A stretch of DNA of 64,000 bases from Unio delphinus. Lineage: Eukaryota > Mollusca > Bivalvia > Unionida > Unionidae. The position numbers and the translations under genes are program-made. Positions 46,015 through 57,200 of this stretch are shown here, in pieces. The stretch is taken from the NCBI GenBank assembly GCA_029339505.1, contig JAQISU010000115.1, positions 2,347,501 to 2,411,500 of the forward strand, in the 5' to 3' direction. Position 1 is the first letter of the stretch; each line of letters starts with the position of its first letter. A model generated the notes under the pieces. That model was given only the letters and a program-made list of their open reading frames with translations. It was not told the DNA's origin and ran no database searches.

Positions 46015-47009
46015 TTAAGCTTTTCCTGTCTTCAATTTTTTCAATGTTGTTCCAATTGTTTTCTTCAAGAAAGTGTCATGTTTGTCTATCAAAACAGTGA
46101 GGTTGGACAAATCTGTCTGACTTAAGTTCATCCCATATTTATTCACAACTGCCAGAACAACTTTACCGTATTTAAGATTCTTTGAATATTCAGTGGCATA
46201 ATTAGTCAACAATGTCACTATCCATGAAAGAATTTCTTCATTAATTTCTGTCTTATTATCAATTACCATTTGCAGAACACTAAGGAAATTTTCATTCATT
46301 TTGACTGTTTTGTTTCTAAGTCTCTGCATAAAATATCTTCTCTGTTCATCAGTCTGACTGTCTTTTATCACTCTGCAAATAAGATCAGCCTCGTGTGAAC
46401 CTGGTTCTTCTGAGATGACTGGAACAAGAACACTGTCAATTAGTTGCTTTGGAAACTTCTCAGCTGTTGCCATGACAACACTAGCTAACAGTCGTGATGC
46501 AGTCTGGGTAAGATCTTTGATCTTTGGATATAAAACATTTGACAGCAGATGAACACATTTGTTATAACTGAGAGAATCTGACAAAGAGATCAATTTCTGA
46601 CATATATACTGCACAGCTATCTCTGACAATGACCTAGTGCCTAATGTTTTACAAATTTCATCTACCTGCTCAACTGAACAGTTGATAAAGACCTCCATCT
46701 CATTAAATGTCTGCGACGACTGAGATGACGAAGGTTCTGTTTCACACAGTAACCTTTCCCTGAGATGGATTATTTTCTGCTGTATGTCAGGAGGCAGTGA
46801 GACTGATTTGTATGCCTCTTTCTCTTCAATCATACTTCCAGATTTGACATCAACAACATGTTTCAGACCTTTTTCAGATGAGGTTGATTGTTCCTCTTCA
46901 TCATCTTCAACAACTATGATCACATCTTCCTCTGTTTCTCTGTCTTTTCCAAAATTTTGATGTATCTCCATGCCACTACATCTTGGCTTTTCACTTTCCA
47001 AATGCTCAT
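46015..47009 (-). CDS. FANCE: FANCE coding exon 4 of 4 (Fanconi anaemia group E protein)
   Basis: FANCE belongs to the nuclear Fanconi anaemia core complex. It links FANCC to FANCD2, so that the FANCD2-FANCI pair is ubiquitinated at DNA crosslinks. This last exon encodes residues 176-506 of a predicted 506-residue protein (human FANCE is 536). Residues 205-215 (VIIVVEDDEEE) are a hydrophobic patch plus acidic tail in a disordered linker. From residue about 247 (LPPDIQQKIIHLRERL) the helical C-terminal domain follows. It aligns by eye with the human LPxxIQxxLxxLxxLL start, the Cx2-EQVDEIC block, the LTxxASRLL block and the terminal block xxTFLKKxIxxxLKxL. The acceptor is TTTTCAG. The first two bases complete an Asp codon with the last base of exon 3. 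Confidence 0.9.
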
Positions 47010-47627
47010 CTGAAAACATGATAATATATTCATCAGTAAGAATTTGAATTTATTAAATGTGGAAACATTTTGTTTTGTTAGAGTTTACATATTATTACTT
47101 TCACAATATCAATGCTGCACAATTGTTTGGGGTAACAATCAACTGTTAACGGTTCCATTACGATATTACTATTTATACTTTCGTATAAGTTTGTAACAGT
47201 TACAGTGAGATTACATAAATTTCTACTGAAAATATATTTTTACATCATTCTGAACCCATCCTAAAAAATGCTGAAATAGCAAAGAGGAAAAAAAAAATTG
47301 TTAACATGTGTCATATGAAGAAAAAAAAATCAAAACTTTAAGAATTACACCACATATAAATATATTTTGATGCGAGAATGAATAGCCATGAAATATTTTT
47401 AATTCACTTTCTTGACCTCGGAAATGTGTGAATGAGATTATAAATTCAAAGGAATATTGTTTGCAGAACAACGAATACTGTAACTGTTACAAAACATGCC
47501 TACCATAATTGCATCAAGTTTGAGATGCTATCAGTCTTGACTAATTATTACACAAATAATTTTGTTTAATGACCTATACAAGTTGTAACATAAAATGTAC
47601 AGAAATTATTTCAGGTACTATTATTCT

Positions 47628-47875
47628 AGGAGGGGTCTCGAGTGGTCTAATGTGCTCTCCATTACGGATCACTGCCATCTCACTTCTGTATGCGTGGGTT
47701 CGAGTCACAGATTCGGCCAATGTGGATATGTGAGAAAGCTTACAGTAGCTTCTCGTGGGTCAGTGGTTCTTTCCGGGGGTTTTCCCAGGTTCTTCCTCCA
47801 CCATTAATACTGGCCGCCATGTTTAGCCTATCGTGTGCTGAAAAATGGCATTAAACCCTACAAAAACATCAATTA
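47628..47875 (+). mobile_element. SINE, V-SINE-like, in FANCE intron 3
   Basis: It has a tRNA-like head (ggtctcgagtggtctaatgt, then gtgggttcgagtc as B box) and a body with gtgagaaagc, cttctcgtgggtcagtggtt, ccgggggttttcccagg and cttcctccacca, ending near ggcattaaaccctac. This resembles the tRNA-headed V-SINE group of bivalves and other molluscs. It is on the opposite strand to FANCE. A shorter relative lies at 25,285. Confidence 0.75.
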
Positions 47876-48461
47876 ATCTTGGAAAAGCCCTGAAATATGT
47901 TTTTCTTTTACTGTATTTTATTGATACCAATTTTATCTAAAATACAAAGATTTAATGACTGGGACTCACTCATTATTAGAAGGAAATGTTATATGTATAC
48001 TTCATCATGGCATGTATTGAGCAATGTTGTAACCATAGTAACAGTAACGTCTACCTTTTTTTCTAGTGTACTCTTCTCGGTTTACGCATTACTGCAATTG
48101 TCAAAAGTCATCAGTAATTATATTTTCTAACTTAAAATTTGAAATCCCTAACTTATTCAAATGTGGTACAGTATTAAAGCAATAAGTATAATGTTTATTT
48201 AATCACTCTAATTTATAATGACCTTGTTTACTTCATGGTGTGACTGTATGGAGAGTGAAAAGTCATATAAAATAATAGTCGCCATTGCCCTTGATTTTAA
48301 TGTCTCAAAAAAATAGGATTAAAACGTCTCAGAAATAATGATTTGAAGAAAAAAAATGCAATAATTATGCAATAATAATGCAATGGTAGTTTGCTTTAAT
48401 GGAAGCAATCTTTAAATTTGCTCAGCTAGGGTAATACTGTTAATAATGTGTAGAAAAAAGT

Positions 48462-48685
48462 CCATAAAGGGGTTAATGCTGTCAAACATAAAGGGGTTAA
48501 CGCTGTCAAACATAAAGGGGTTAATGCTGTCAAACATAAAGGGGTTAATGCTGTCAATCATAAAGGGGTTAATGCTGTCAAACATAAAGGGGTTAATGCT
48601 GTCAAACATAAAGGGGTTAATGCTGTCAAAAATAAAGGGGTTAATGCTGTCAAACATAAAGGGGTTAACACTGTCAAACATAAGG
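48462..48685 (+). repeat. 24-bp tandem repeat, 9 copies
   Basis: The unit contains cataaaggggttaatgctgt. Because 24 is divisible by three, it leaves open frames on both strands; neither is a gene. Confidence 0.95.
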
Positions 48686-50139
48686 GTACCAGCTTTGCCT
48701 TCAAACTAAATTCCATTTACCCAGTTTAAACTAGTTTTAAAGTTTAAACAAGTCACTGGCCTGGAATTCTGTCAGAAAACAAAATCCACCAATTATGATC
48801 AAAAGGAGCTGCCAAAACCACCAATGTGACAAAATCAAAAGTGGAATAAAAAAAACATGCAACTAAAATGGATCGATGATGAACATGGCAGAATTGTAAT
48901 GAATATTATTGTCATGAATGGTAGTGAATATATGATGTGCAGAATATATTTGAAAATATTTACTAAACATGTCCTTTCATTTACATCACTTTGTATGATC
49001 ACTAATAGCAGTTTATCATAAGCAAAACAAAATTAAAAAAAACTGTAATAGATGTAAATTGTAATCTAAAAGATCAAGATGCAGTAAAAAGCAATGAATA
49101 GAGCAATGTCTTCATCTAATACTTTTAGGAATAAAGATAAGAGACACTAAGCATTCTATTACAGGTGTCCTCAAAAAGTTTAAGTTTAACGATGAAATCT
49201 TTATTAACCTTAAATTTATTTCATGCTGGAGATCATTTAACAAGGTGTCATGAAATACTACAATTTTCTTTGTTTGCATTTGTATATTTTCTAATTACAC
49301 ATGTGAGCTCATGTGACAACCGGTGAAAAGAGCTACATGTACCATGTTTGCGGTTCTACTATACACGAATTCTTTGATTACAGAACAGTGGTAAATGCAA
49401 AAGTAAGTTTTCACTTAATATTAATTCATCTTTAGGAATCCCGTTCCACATGTCACATGAGCTCACAAGTGTCCCAAGATGAAAAATTCCCGAAAATCAC
49501 ACGTTTCGGAAGCCGTAACTTCAGTTTGGTACAACGTAGAAAAGCCAATGATGGCTTGATGAATAGAAAAATATCTTAGGAGTAAAACAAGCCATATAGA
49601 ATGGTTGTGTGCTTTTAAATACGGAAATAGCAGAATGAAATCGAGGGTCATGGGTGGAACCAAGTTTTTGGAAGTTACGAACCTTCTCTTTTTTTATAGT
49701 ATATACTATAGAGAGGGTCATATGTCACAATGGGTCATTGGTGTAATCTAAGGTATTTTTATTACTCTGCATGATTTTTTCCCTTTTGATTATTGTTTTT
49801 TATTTCACATCAAGCTCACGTCGAGCATCTGTGTGAAAAATTACAGACATATTGTCATTACAGTAAAATTGAAACTCCATCCTATTCAGTTGTGCCAGCT
49901 TTCAGCTGGAATTATAAACTTAACTGAAGCCAGCTCTTCTACTGGCTAATCCGTAAGCTTATGAAGGCATCCCTTCCACTGGCCATGTCCTTTTCCTCCA
50001 CAACTGTATGTATCTACCTCAATTTCTGCCTCGTTTTTATTTTACAATAGGAGCTAAACAAGGATAGGAAAAGCAGGGAGAGAAAAAAGCATGGTCAAAC
50101 TTTTATAGGAGGATTTTCAACCAATTTAAAAATACTCAC

Positions 50140-50266
50140 CAGTTTCCATGGGAACAAAATCCCAGTTACTCTGTCCACTGTTCTGTTCAGAATTAACAAG
50201 GTGTGCACAGAATGATCTGGGATGTTTATGAGTGGTATTCACATCTGGGTCATTCGTGTCTGTAAC
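50140..50266 (-). CDS. FANCE: FANCE coding exon 3 of 4
   Basis: 127 bases between acceptor CTGTCAG and donor GTGAGT on the minus strand. It encodes residues 134-175 of FANCE, a polar, probably disordered linker with NDPDVNTTHKHPRSF and NWDFVPMET, ending one base into the Asp codon completed by exon 4. It begins in phase 0, matching the end of exon 2. The linker between the N-terminal and C-terminal halves of FANCE is poorly conserved in the family, so this exon is called from splice signals and frame rather than similarity. Confidence 0.8.
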
Positions 50267-50859
50267 CTGACAGAACAGAGATCGTTTTTATCATTATCTT
50301 CAGACACCTCTTTACGACAGAGAATTTAGAATTAAATAAAACTTTAACAGATACAACATAGTTTGTTTTCAACCTGTGAAATAAAATGTAAAACATTTCT
50401 GCAACTTAACATGAAGAATACTGTACCCAAGCTAGAAAAATTGCAAAGCATTAAAGAATGCAATATTCACTCCAAGGATCAACATTATTACTTACTATAA
50501 TACTCTGGTACATAAAGAAAGACATACTAAAACAAATACACACACAAATACTCTATATAAAGATTCTGCAAAATTACATGCAAATTGCTGGAATGGATAT
50601 TATCCAAAAAACAAGAACAAAATTGTTTAATAATATTTTTGAGGGGGGTCTCAGTAGCAATATACATGTTTTTTCTTGTGTGAGAAGTTGCTGAAAATGG
50701 TTGATTTGCATTTTGGAGAATGGTAATAAAGTATTTTGAGGTTAATTTTCTTCATCCTCATCCCTTTCCTGAAAAGGTGTAATGAAACCAACATTGCATC
50801 GATATCTGGAAAAACAAAATATTACCTGCAGTTCCATTTTATTTTGGAAAAGGTCATGC

Positions 50860-50990
50860 AGTCCCAGAACAAGGTACTTACATTATCCTGTCTACTGAAT
50901 TAAATGTTTACTTTAAACAAGGTCATGCAGTCCCAGAACAAGGTACTTGCATTATCCTGTCTACTTAATTAAATGTTTACTATAAACAAT
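50860..50990 (+). repeat. About 69-bp duplication
   Basis: aggtcatgcagtcccagaac through ttaaatgtttac occurs twice in tandem. Confidence 0.92.
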
Positions 50991-51113
50991 AAAATATTAA
51001 AATGAAACTAAATTAATATCTCAGTATCATTTGCAAATAAAAACTTTCACAATCTCAATTCCTGGTTTAGCTCCTATGTTATATTAAAGATAAACCAACT
51101 TTCCATGGACACA

Positions 51114-51278
51114 AAATGCATTACCAAGGGCTGACAATATTGCGTCCAGACCCCATGGGCTACCACAATGCATTACCAAGGGCTGACAATATTGTGTCCA
51201 GGCCCCATGGGCTACCACAATGCATTACCAAGGGCTGACAATATTGTGTCCAGGCCCCATGGGCTACCACAATGCTGT
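51114..51278 (+). repeat. About 54-bp tandem repeat, 3 copies
   Basis: The unit contains aatgcattaccaagggctga and gccccatgggctaccac. Confidence 0.93.
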
Positions 51279-51667
51279 GAATGAACTTGCATATGATGTA
51301 AATAAACATTTCTACATTGTTTCAAAACATTACCATGAACTAGATTTTTATTTGTAAAGCAATCAACATGATTTCTTTTTTACACTAATGGGAGAGTACC
51401 TGGCTCTAAAACAAATGTGCGATAATAAGGCTGAGATTAGCTTGGTTTCTCAAAAGAATGAATTAAATAGCACTGGGATTTTACACTAGTAAAATACTTA
51501 AAATAACCTTGACCTGTGTGCCTTTACTTATGATTCCAATGAAGGGCAAAATTTGCATATCACCACAAAGCTTTCAAACTTTGTGTTTGTAAAACATTTT
51601 CCATGCCTATTTTATTATTAGACTTTGAAAAACATTCACTACTTCTTCTGGTGACTTTTGAAAACTG

Positions 51668-51765
51668 GCAACAAAATATTGAGGTTGGTGATTTTTTGGG
51701 CAAAATATTGAGGTTGGTGATTTTTGTGGCAAAATATTGAGGTTGGTGACTTTCTTGGCAAAATA
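51668..51765 (+). repeat. About 30-bp tandem repeat, 3 copies
   Basis: The unit contains ggcaaaatattgaggttggt. Confidence 0.92.
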
Positions 51766-51782
51766 TTTTTTAAAAGCCAAGA

Positions 51783-51912
51783 TCATCCCTGAATATATGC
51801 ACATACTACATAAGTGAGACTACAAAACTAAATAAATATAAAGGTATATTTATTTCTATATACTACATATGTGAGACTACAAAACTAATATATAGATAAA
51901 GGTATATTTATT
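51783..51912 (+). repeat. About 65-bp duplication
   Basis: gtgagactacaaaacta and aaaggtatatttatttc occur twice. Confidence 0.85.
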
Positions 51913-52112
51913 TCCACATGCAGAAGATCTGATTATATTTTCAGGCCATTTCAGCAAACTTTTTTTTTCTTTCTCCAAAACTTCTTTTTAAAAAATTTTT
52001 GGACTTCAAAGGTTTTGATAAAAATCTTGTTAACATAATTAATCCATGACAGAAAGATAAATGAAATTAGGTAAGCATAGTTGATCTGCCTCCATTATAG
52101 CAATATTCCGAG

Positions 52113-52440
52113 GTTTTATAAATTTACATTTTGCCTTAAATACCACACCAATTGTCTGATATACAAATTTACATTTTGCCTTAAATACCACACCAATTGT
52201 CTGACATACAAATTTACATTTTGTCTTAAATACCACACCAATTGTCTGACATACAAATTTACATTTTGCCTTAAATATCACACCAATTGTCTGATATACA
52301 AATTTACATTTTGCCTTAAATACCACACCAATTGTCTGATATACAAATTTATATTTTGCCTTAAATACCACACCAATTGTCTGATATATAAATTTACATT
52401 CTGCCTTAAATACCACACCAATTATCTGATATACAGATTA
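52113..52440 (+). repeat. 45-bp tandem repeat, 7 copies
   Basis: The unit contains aaatttacattttgccttaa and accacaccaattgtctgat. Open frames on both strands are repeat artefacts (45 is divisible by three). Confidence 0.95.
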
Positions 52441-52509
52441 TAATGAGATTTAATAAACTGAAACTTTTTCTGCTCATTTCACATAAAGATAACTAAGTTT
52501 CATTTGTGT

Positions 52510-53155
52510 ATAATTACCAAAAGTTCGACACAGACTGGTTTTCATAATTACCAGAAGTTTCACACAAACTGGCTTTTAAATTACCTAAAGTTCCACACAG
52601 GCTGGTTTTGATAATTAACAGAAGTTTCACACAAACTGGTTTTGATAATTACCAGAAGTTCCACACAAAATGGTTTTGATAATTACCAGAAGTTCCACAC
52701 AAAATGGTTTTGATAATTACCAGAAGTTCCACACAAACTGGTTTTGATAATTACCAGAAGTTTCACACAAACTGGTTTTGATAATTACCAGAAGTTTCAC
52801 AAAACTGGTTTTGATAATTACCAGAAGTTTCACACAAACTGGTTTTGATAATTACCAGAAGTTCCACACAAACTGGCTTTGATAATTACCAGAAGTTCCA
52901 CACAAACTGGTTTTGATAATTACCAGAAGTTCCACACAAACTGGTTTTGATAATTACCAGAAGTTTCACACAGACTGGTTTTGATAATTACCAAATGTTA
53001 AATTGGCTTTGATAATTACCATGAGTTCCACACAGACTGGTTTTCATAATTACCAAATGTCCCAACCAAACTGGTTTTGAATATTACCACAAGTTCTACA
53101 CAGACTGGTTTTGATAATTACCAAATGTTCCACACAGAATGATTTGGATAATTTT
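52510..53155 (-). repeat. 34-bp tandem repeat, about 19 copies, overlapping the end of FANCE exon 2
   Basis: On the minus strand the unit reads about AAAACCAGTTTGTGTGGAAC, then TTCTGGTAATTATC. The first, most diverged unit (about 53,122-53,155) is the coding end of FANCE exon 2 together with its donor (TGTGTGGAACATTTG|GTAATT). Every later unit therefore carries a near copy of that exon end and splice donor. Units next to the exon are the most diverged and inner ones are nearly identical. Confidence 0.85.
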
Positions 53156-53314
53156 CCAAGCAGCTCTCTAATTTCTGAAAACTGGTCCACAGCTTGCTGA
53201 ATTCTACAAACGAAATGATGCAGGTCACAGTCCAGAATACTGCTTACATGCTGAAGCAGGAAGCAAAGGAAGAGCCTCTGTAAGTCAGGAGACAGGAGAA
53301 GGAACCTTGGCTTG
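53122..53314 (-). CDS. FANCE: FANCE coding exon 2 of 4
   Basis: 193 bases from acceptor TTTCATTTCAG to donor GTAATT on the minus strand. Its first base completes a Phe codon begun by exon 1, and it ends in phase 0, matching exon 3. It encodes residues 69-133: KPRFLLLSPDLQRLFLCFLL, a VSSILDCDLHHFVCRI helix and ELLGKLS. This follows the pattern of the helical N-terminal region of human FANCE (LKPLLLRLP, then LLSVLQ, then LGELL). A shorter exon ending at a GTAAGC donor (exon low end 53,248, also phase 0) is possible, but it would drop residues that fit the family. Confidence 0.78.
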
Positions 53315-53671
53315 CTGAAATGAAATGCACTGTGTGCTTTTTAACTCAGAAATTTTACAAGTATACAGTCTTGATTAGTTTCCCTAGTGCAGCATGATGT
53401 GTTGTACTACCACAGCATCTAACCTATGTTGTAAAGCACAGAACACTGATGCCACTACAATTGCTGTCATTATCTTGCATAAAAGTCATAGTTATATCTC
53501 AAAAACTGCCTATTAAACACCTTTCTTCAGCAAAATACCGTATTTAAAAATGCTGTCTAGTTGATCAATAACTATTTTTCATGTTATTATTTTGTTTTGT
53601 TTTTTTAAAGAAAGATTCTAAGTTTGTTGGGAACATAAAATTTTAATTGGGAAGGAAGACTATGACTCATA

Positions 53672-53819
53672 AAATTCAATTACTTAAAAACATTAATTAC
53701 TTTAAAATTCAATTACTTTACAAATCAATTACTTTAAAATTAAATTACTTTAAAAATCAATTACTTTAAAATTAAATTACTTTAAAAATCATTTACTTTA
53801 AAATGCAATTACTTTTAAT
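53672..53819 (+). repeat. Short-unit degenerate repeat (about 15 bp)
   Basis: Variants of caattactttaaaa occur about nine times. Confidence 0.85.
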
Positions 53820-54205
53820 CAAAACATTCCAATCTTCCAACATGCCGCAAATATTGATAAGACAGGATAATACAGGGCATTATAAACAGTCCAATTATAC
53901 ATATCAGTCTAATGGTCACATTCCAATCTAGCATCATGTGAGGAATATTGATAAGACAGGAAAACACAGGGCATTATAAGCAATCCAATTATACATATCG
54001 GCCTGATGGTCACATTCCAATTTTGCATCATGTGGCAAATATTGATAAGACAGGATAATACAGGGCATTAAAAACAATCCAATTATAGATATCAGCCTAA
54101 TGGTTACATTCCAATCTAGCATCAGATGCAATATTGATACAACAGGGCATTATAAACAATTCAATTATACATATTGGCCTAATTGTCACATTCCAATTAT
54201 GCTTC
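53820..54205 (+). repeat. About 105-bp tandem repeat, 3-4 copies
   Basis: The unit contains aatattgataagacaggata, cagggcattataaacaatcc and gtcacattccaat. The last copy is partly deleted. Confidence 0.9.
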
Positions 54206-54259
54206 ATGTGGTATTTCACTGGCATAATTCAGATGTAACTAAAAACTTTCTAAGGTGAT

Positions 54260-57200
54260 TTTAATGCAATATTAGAATATAAGAATTACAATTTACATTA
54301 AGGACTTTCATGCAATATTAGAATATAAGAATTACAATTTACATTAAGGACTTTCATGCAATATTAGAATATAAGAATTACAATTCACATTAAGGACTTT
54401 CATGCAATATTAGAATATAAGAATTACAATTCACATTAAGGACTTTCATGCAATATTAGAATATAAGAATTACAATTCACATTAAGGACTTTCATGCAAT
54501 ATTAGAATATAAGAATTACAATTCACATTAAGGACTTTCATGCAATATTAGAATATAAGAATTACAATTTACATTAAGGACTTTCATGCAATATTAGAAT
54601 ATAAGAATTACAATTTACATTAAGGACTTTCATGCAATATTAGAATATAAGAATTACAATTTACATTAAGGACTTTCATGCAATATTAGAATATAAGAAT
54701 TACAATTTCCATTAAGGACTTTCATGCAATATTAGAATATAAGAATTACAATTTACATTAAAGACTTTCATGCAATATTAGAATATAAGAATTACAATTT
54801 CCATTAAGGACTTTCATGCAATATTAGAATATAAGAATTACAATTTACATTAAAGACTTTCATGCAATATTAGAATATAAGAATTACAATTCACATTAAG
54901 GACTTTCATGCAATATTAGAATATAAGAATTACAATTTCCATTAAGGACTTTCATGCAATATTAGAATATAAGAATTACAATTTACATTAAGGACTTTCA
55001 TGCAATATTAGAATATAAGAATTACAATTTACATTAAGGACTTCCATGCAATATTAGAATATAAGAATTACAATTTACATTAAGGACTTTCATGCAATAT
55101 TAGAATATAAGAATTACAATTCACATTAAGGACTTTCATGCAATATTAGAATATAAGAATTACAATTTACATTAAGGACTTTCATGCAATATTAGAATAT
55201 AAGAATTACAATTTACATTAAGGACTTTCATGCAATATTAGAATATAAGAATTACAATTCACATTAAGGACTTTCATGCAATATTAGAATATAAGAATTA
55301 CAATTTACATTAAGGACTTCCATGCAATATTAGAATATAACAATTACAATTCACATTAAGGACTTTCATGCAATATTAGAATATAAGAATTACAATTTAC
55401 ATTAAGGACTTTCATGCAATATTAGAATATAAGAATTACAATTTACATTAAGGACTTTCATGCAATATTAGAATATAAGAATTACAATTTACATTAAGGA
55501 CTTTCATGCAATATTAGAATATAAGAATTACAATTTACATTAAGGACTTTCACGCAATATTAGAATATAAGAATTACAATTTACATTAAAGACTTTCATG
55601 CAATATTAGAATATAAGAATTACAATTCACATTAATTTTTAACGCAATATTAGAATATAAGAATTACAATTCACATTAAGGACTTTCATGCAATATTAGA
55701 ATATAAGAATTACAATTTACATTAAGGACTTTCATGCAATATTAGAATATAAGAATTACAATTTACATTAAGGACTTTCATGCAATATTAGAATATAAGA
55801 ATTACAATTCACATTAAGGACTTTCATGCAATATTAGAATATAAGAATTACAATTCACATTAAGGACTTTCATGCAATATTAGAATATAAGAATTACAAT
55901 TTACATTAAGGACTTTCATGCAATATTAGAATATAAGAATTACAATTTACATTAAGGACTTTCATGCAATATTAGAATATAAGAATTACAATTCACATTA
56001 AGGACTTTCATGCAATATTAGAATATAAGAATTACAATTCACATTAAGGACTTTCATGCAATATTAGAATATAAGAATTACAATTCACATTAAGGACTTT
56101 CATGCAATATTAGAATATAAGAATTACAATTTACATTGAGGACTTTCATGCAATATTAGAATATAAGAATTACAATTCACATTAATTTTTAACGCAATAT
56201 TAGAATATAAGAATTACAATTTACATTAAGGACTTTCATGCAATATTAGAATATAAGAATTACAATTCACATTAAGGACTTTCATGCAATATTAGAATAT
56301 AAGAATTACAATTTACATTAAGGACTTTCATGCAATATTAGAATATAAGAATTACAATTCACATTAAGGACTTTCATGCAATATTAGAATATAAGAATTA
56401 CAATTTACATTAAGGACTTTCATGCAATATTAGAATATAAGAATTACAATTCACATTAAGGACTTTCATGCAATATTAGAATATAAGAATTACAATTTAC
56501 ATTAAGGACTTTCATGCAATATTAGAATATAAGAATTACAATTCACATTAAGGACTTTCATGCAATATTAGAATATAAGAATTACAATTCACATTAAAGA
56601 CTTTCATGCAATATTAGAATATAAGAATTACAATTTACATTAAAGACTTTCATGCAATATTAGAATATAAGAATTACAATTTACATTAAGGACTTTCATG
56701 CAATATTAGAATATAAGAATTACAATTTACATTAAGGACTTTCATGCAATATTAGAATATAAGAATTACAATTTACATTAAAGACTTTCATGCAATATTA
56801 GAATATAAGAATTACAATTCACATTAATTTTTAACGCAATATTAGAATATAAGAATTACAATTTACATTAAGGACTTTCATGCAATATTATAATATAATT
56901 ACAATTCACATTAAGAACTTTCATGCAATATTAGAATATAAGAATTACAATTTACATTAAGGACTTTCATGCAATATTAGAATATAAGAATTACAATTCA
57001 CATTAATTTTTAACGCAATATTAGAATATAAGAATTACAATTCACATTAAGGACTTTCATGCAATATTATAATATAATTACAATTCACATTAAGAACTTT
57101 CATGCAATATTAGAATATAAGAATTACAATTTACATTAAAGACTTTCATGCAATATTAGAATATAAGAATTACAATTCACATTAAGGACTTTCATGCAAT

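Larger units (their letters stand above)
47010..50139 (-). other. FANCE intron 3 (3.1 kb)
   Basis: Bounded by GTGAGT (donor) and TTTTCAG (acceptor) on the minus strand. It holds a SINE (47,628) and a 24-bp minisatellite (48,462). The rest is AT-rich with no recognised feature. Confidence 0.8.
50267..53121 (-). other. FANCE intron 2 (2.9 kb), rich in tandem repeats
   Basis: It runs from the donor GTAATT after exon 2 to the acceptor before exon 3. It holds at least five tandem arrays: 50,860, 51,114, 51,668, 52,113 and 52,510. Confidence 0.75.

Noticed and set aside
48412..48709. Open frames on both strands encoding repeated octapeptides
   Set aside because: They exist because the 24-bp unit is a multiple of three. 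No splice sites, promoter or domain.
52039..52443. 120-125 codon frames on both strands
   Set aside because: Artefact of the 45-bp tandem unit in FANCE intron 2.
53248..53314. Shorter FANCE exon 2 ending at a GTAAGC donor
   Set aside because: The site is stronger as a donor and in phase, but the longer exon continues a helical pattern that matches vertebrate FANCE. Kept only as a possible alternative form.
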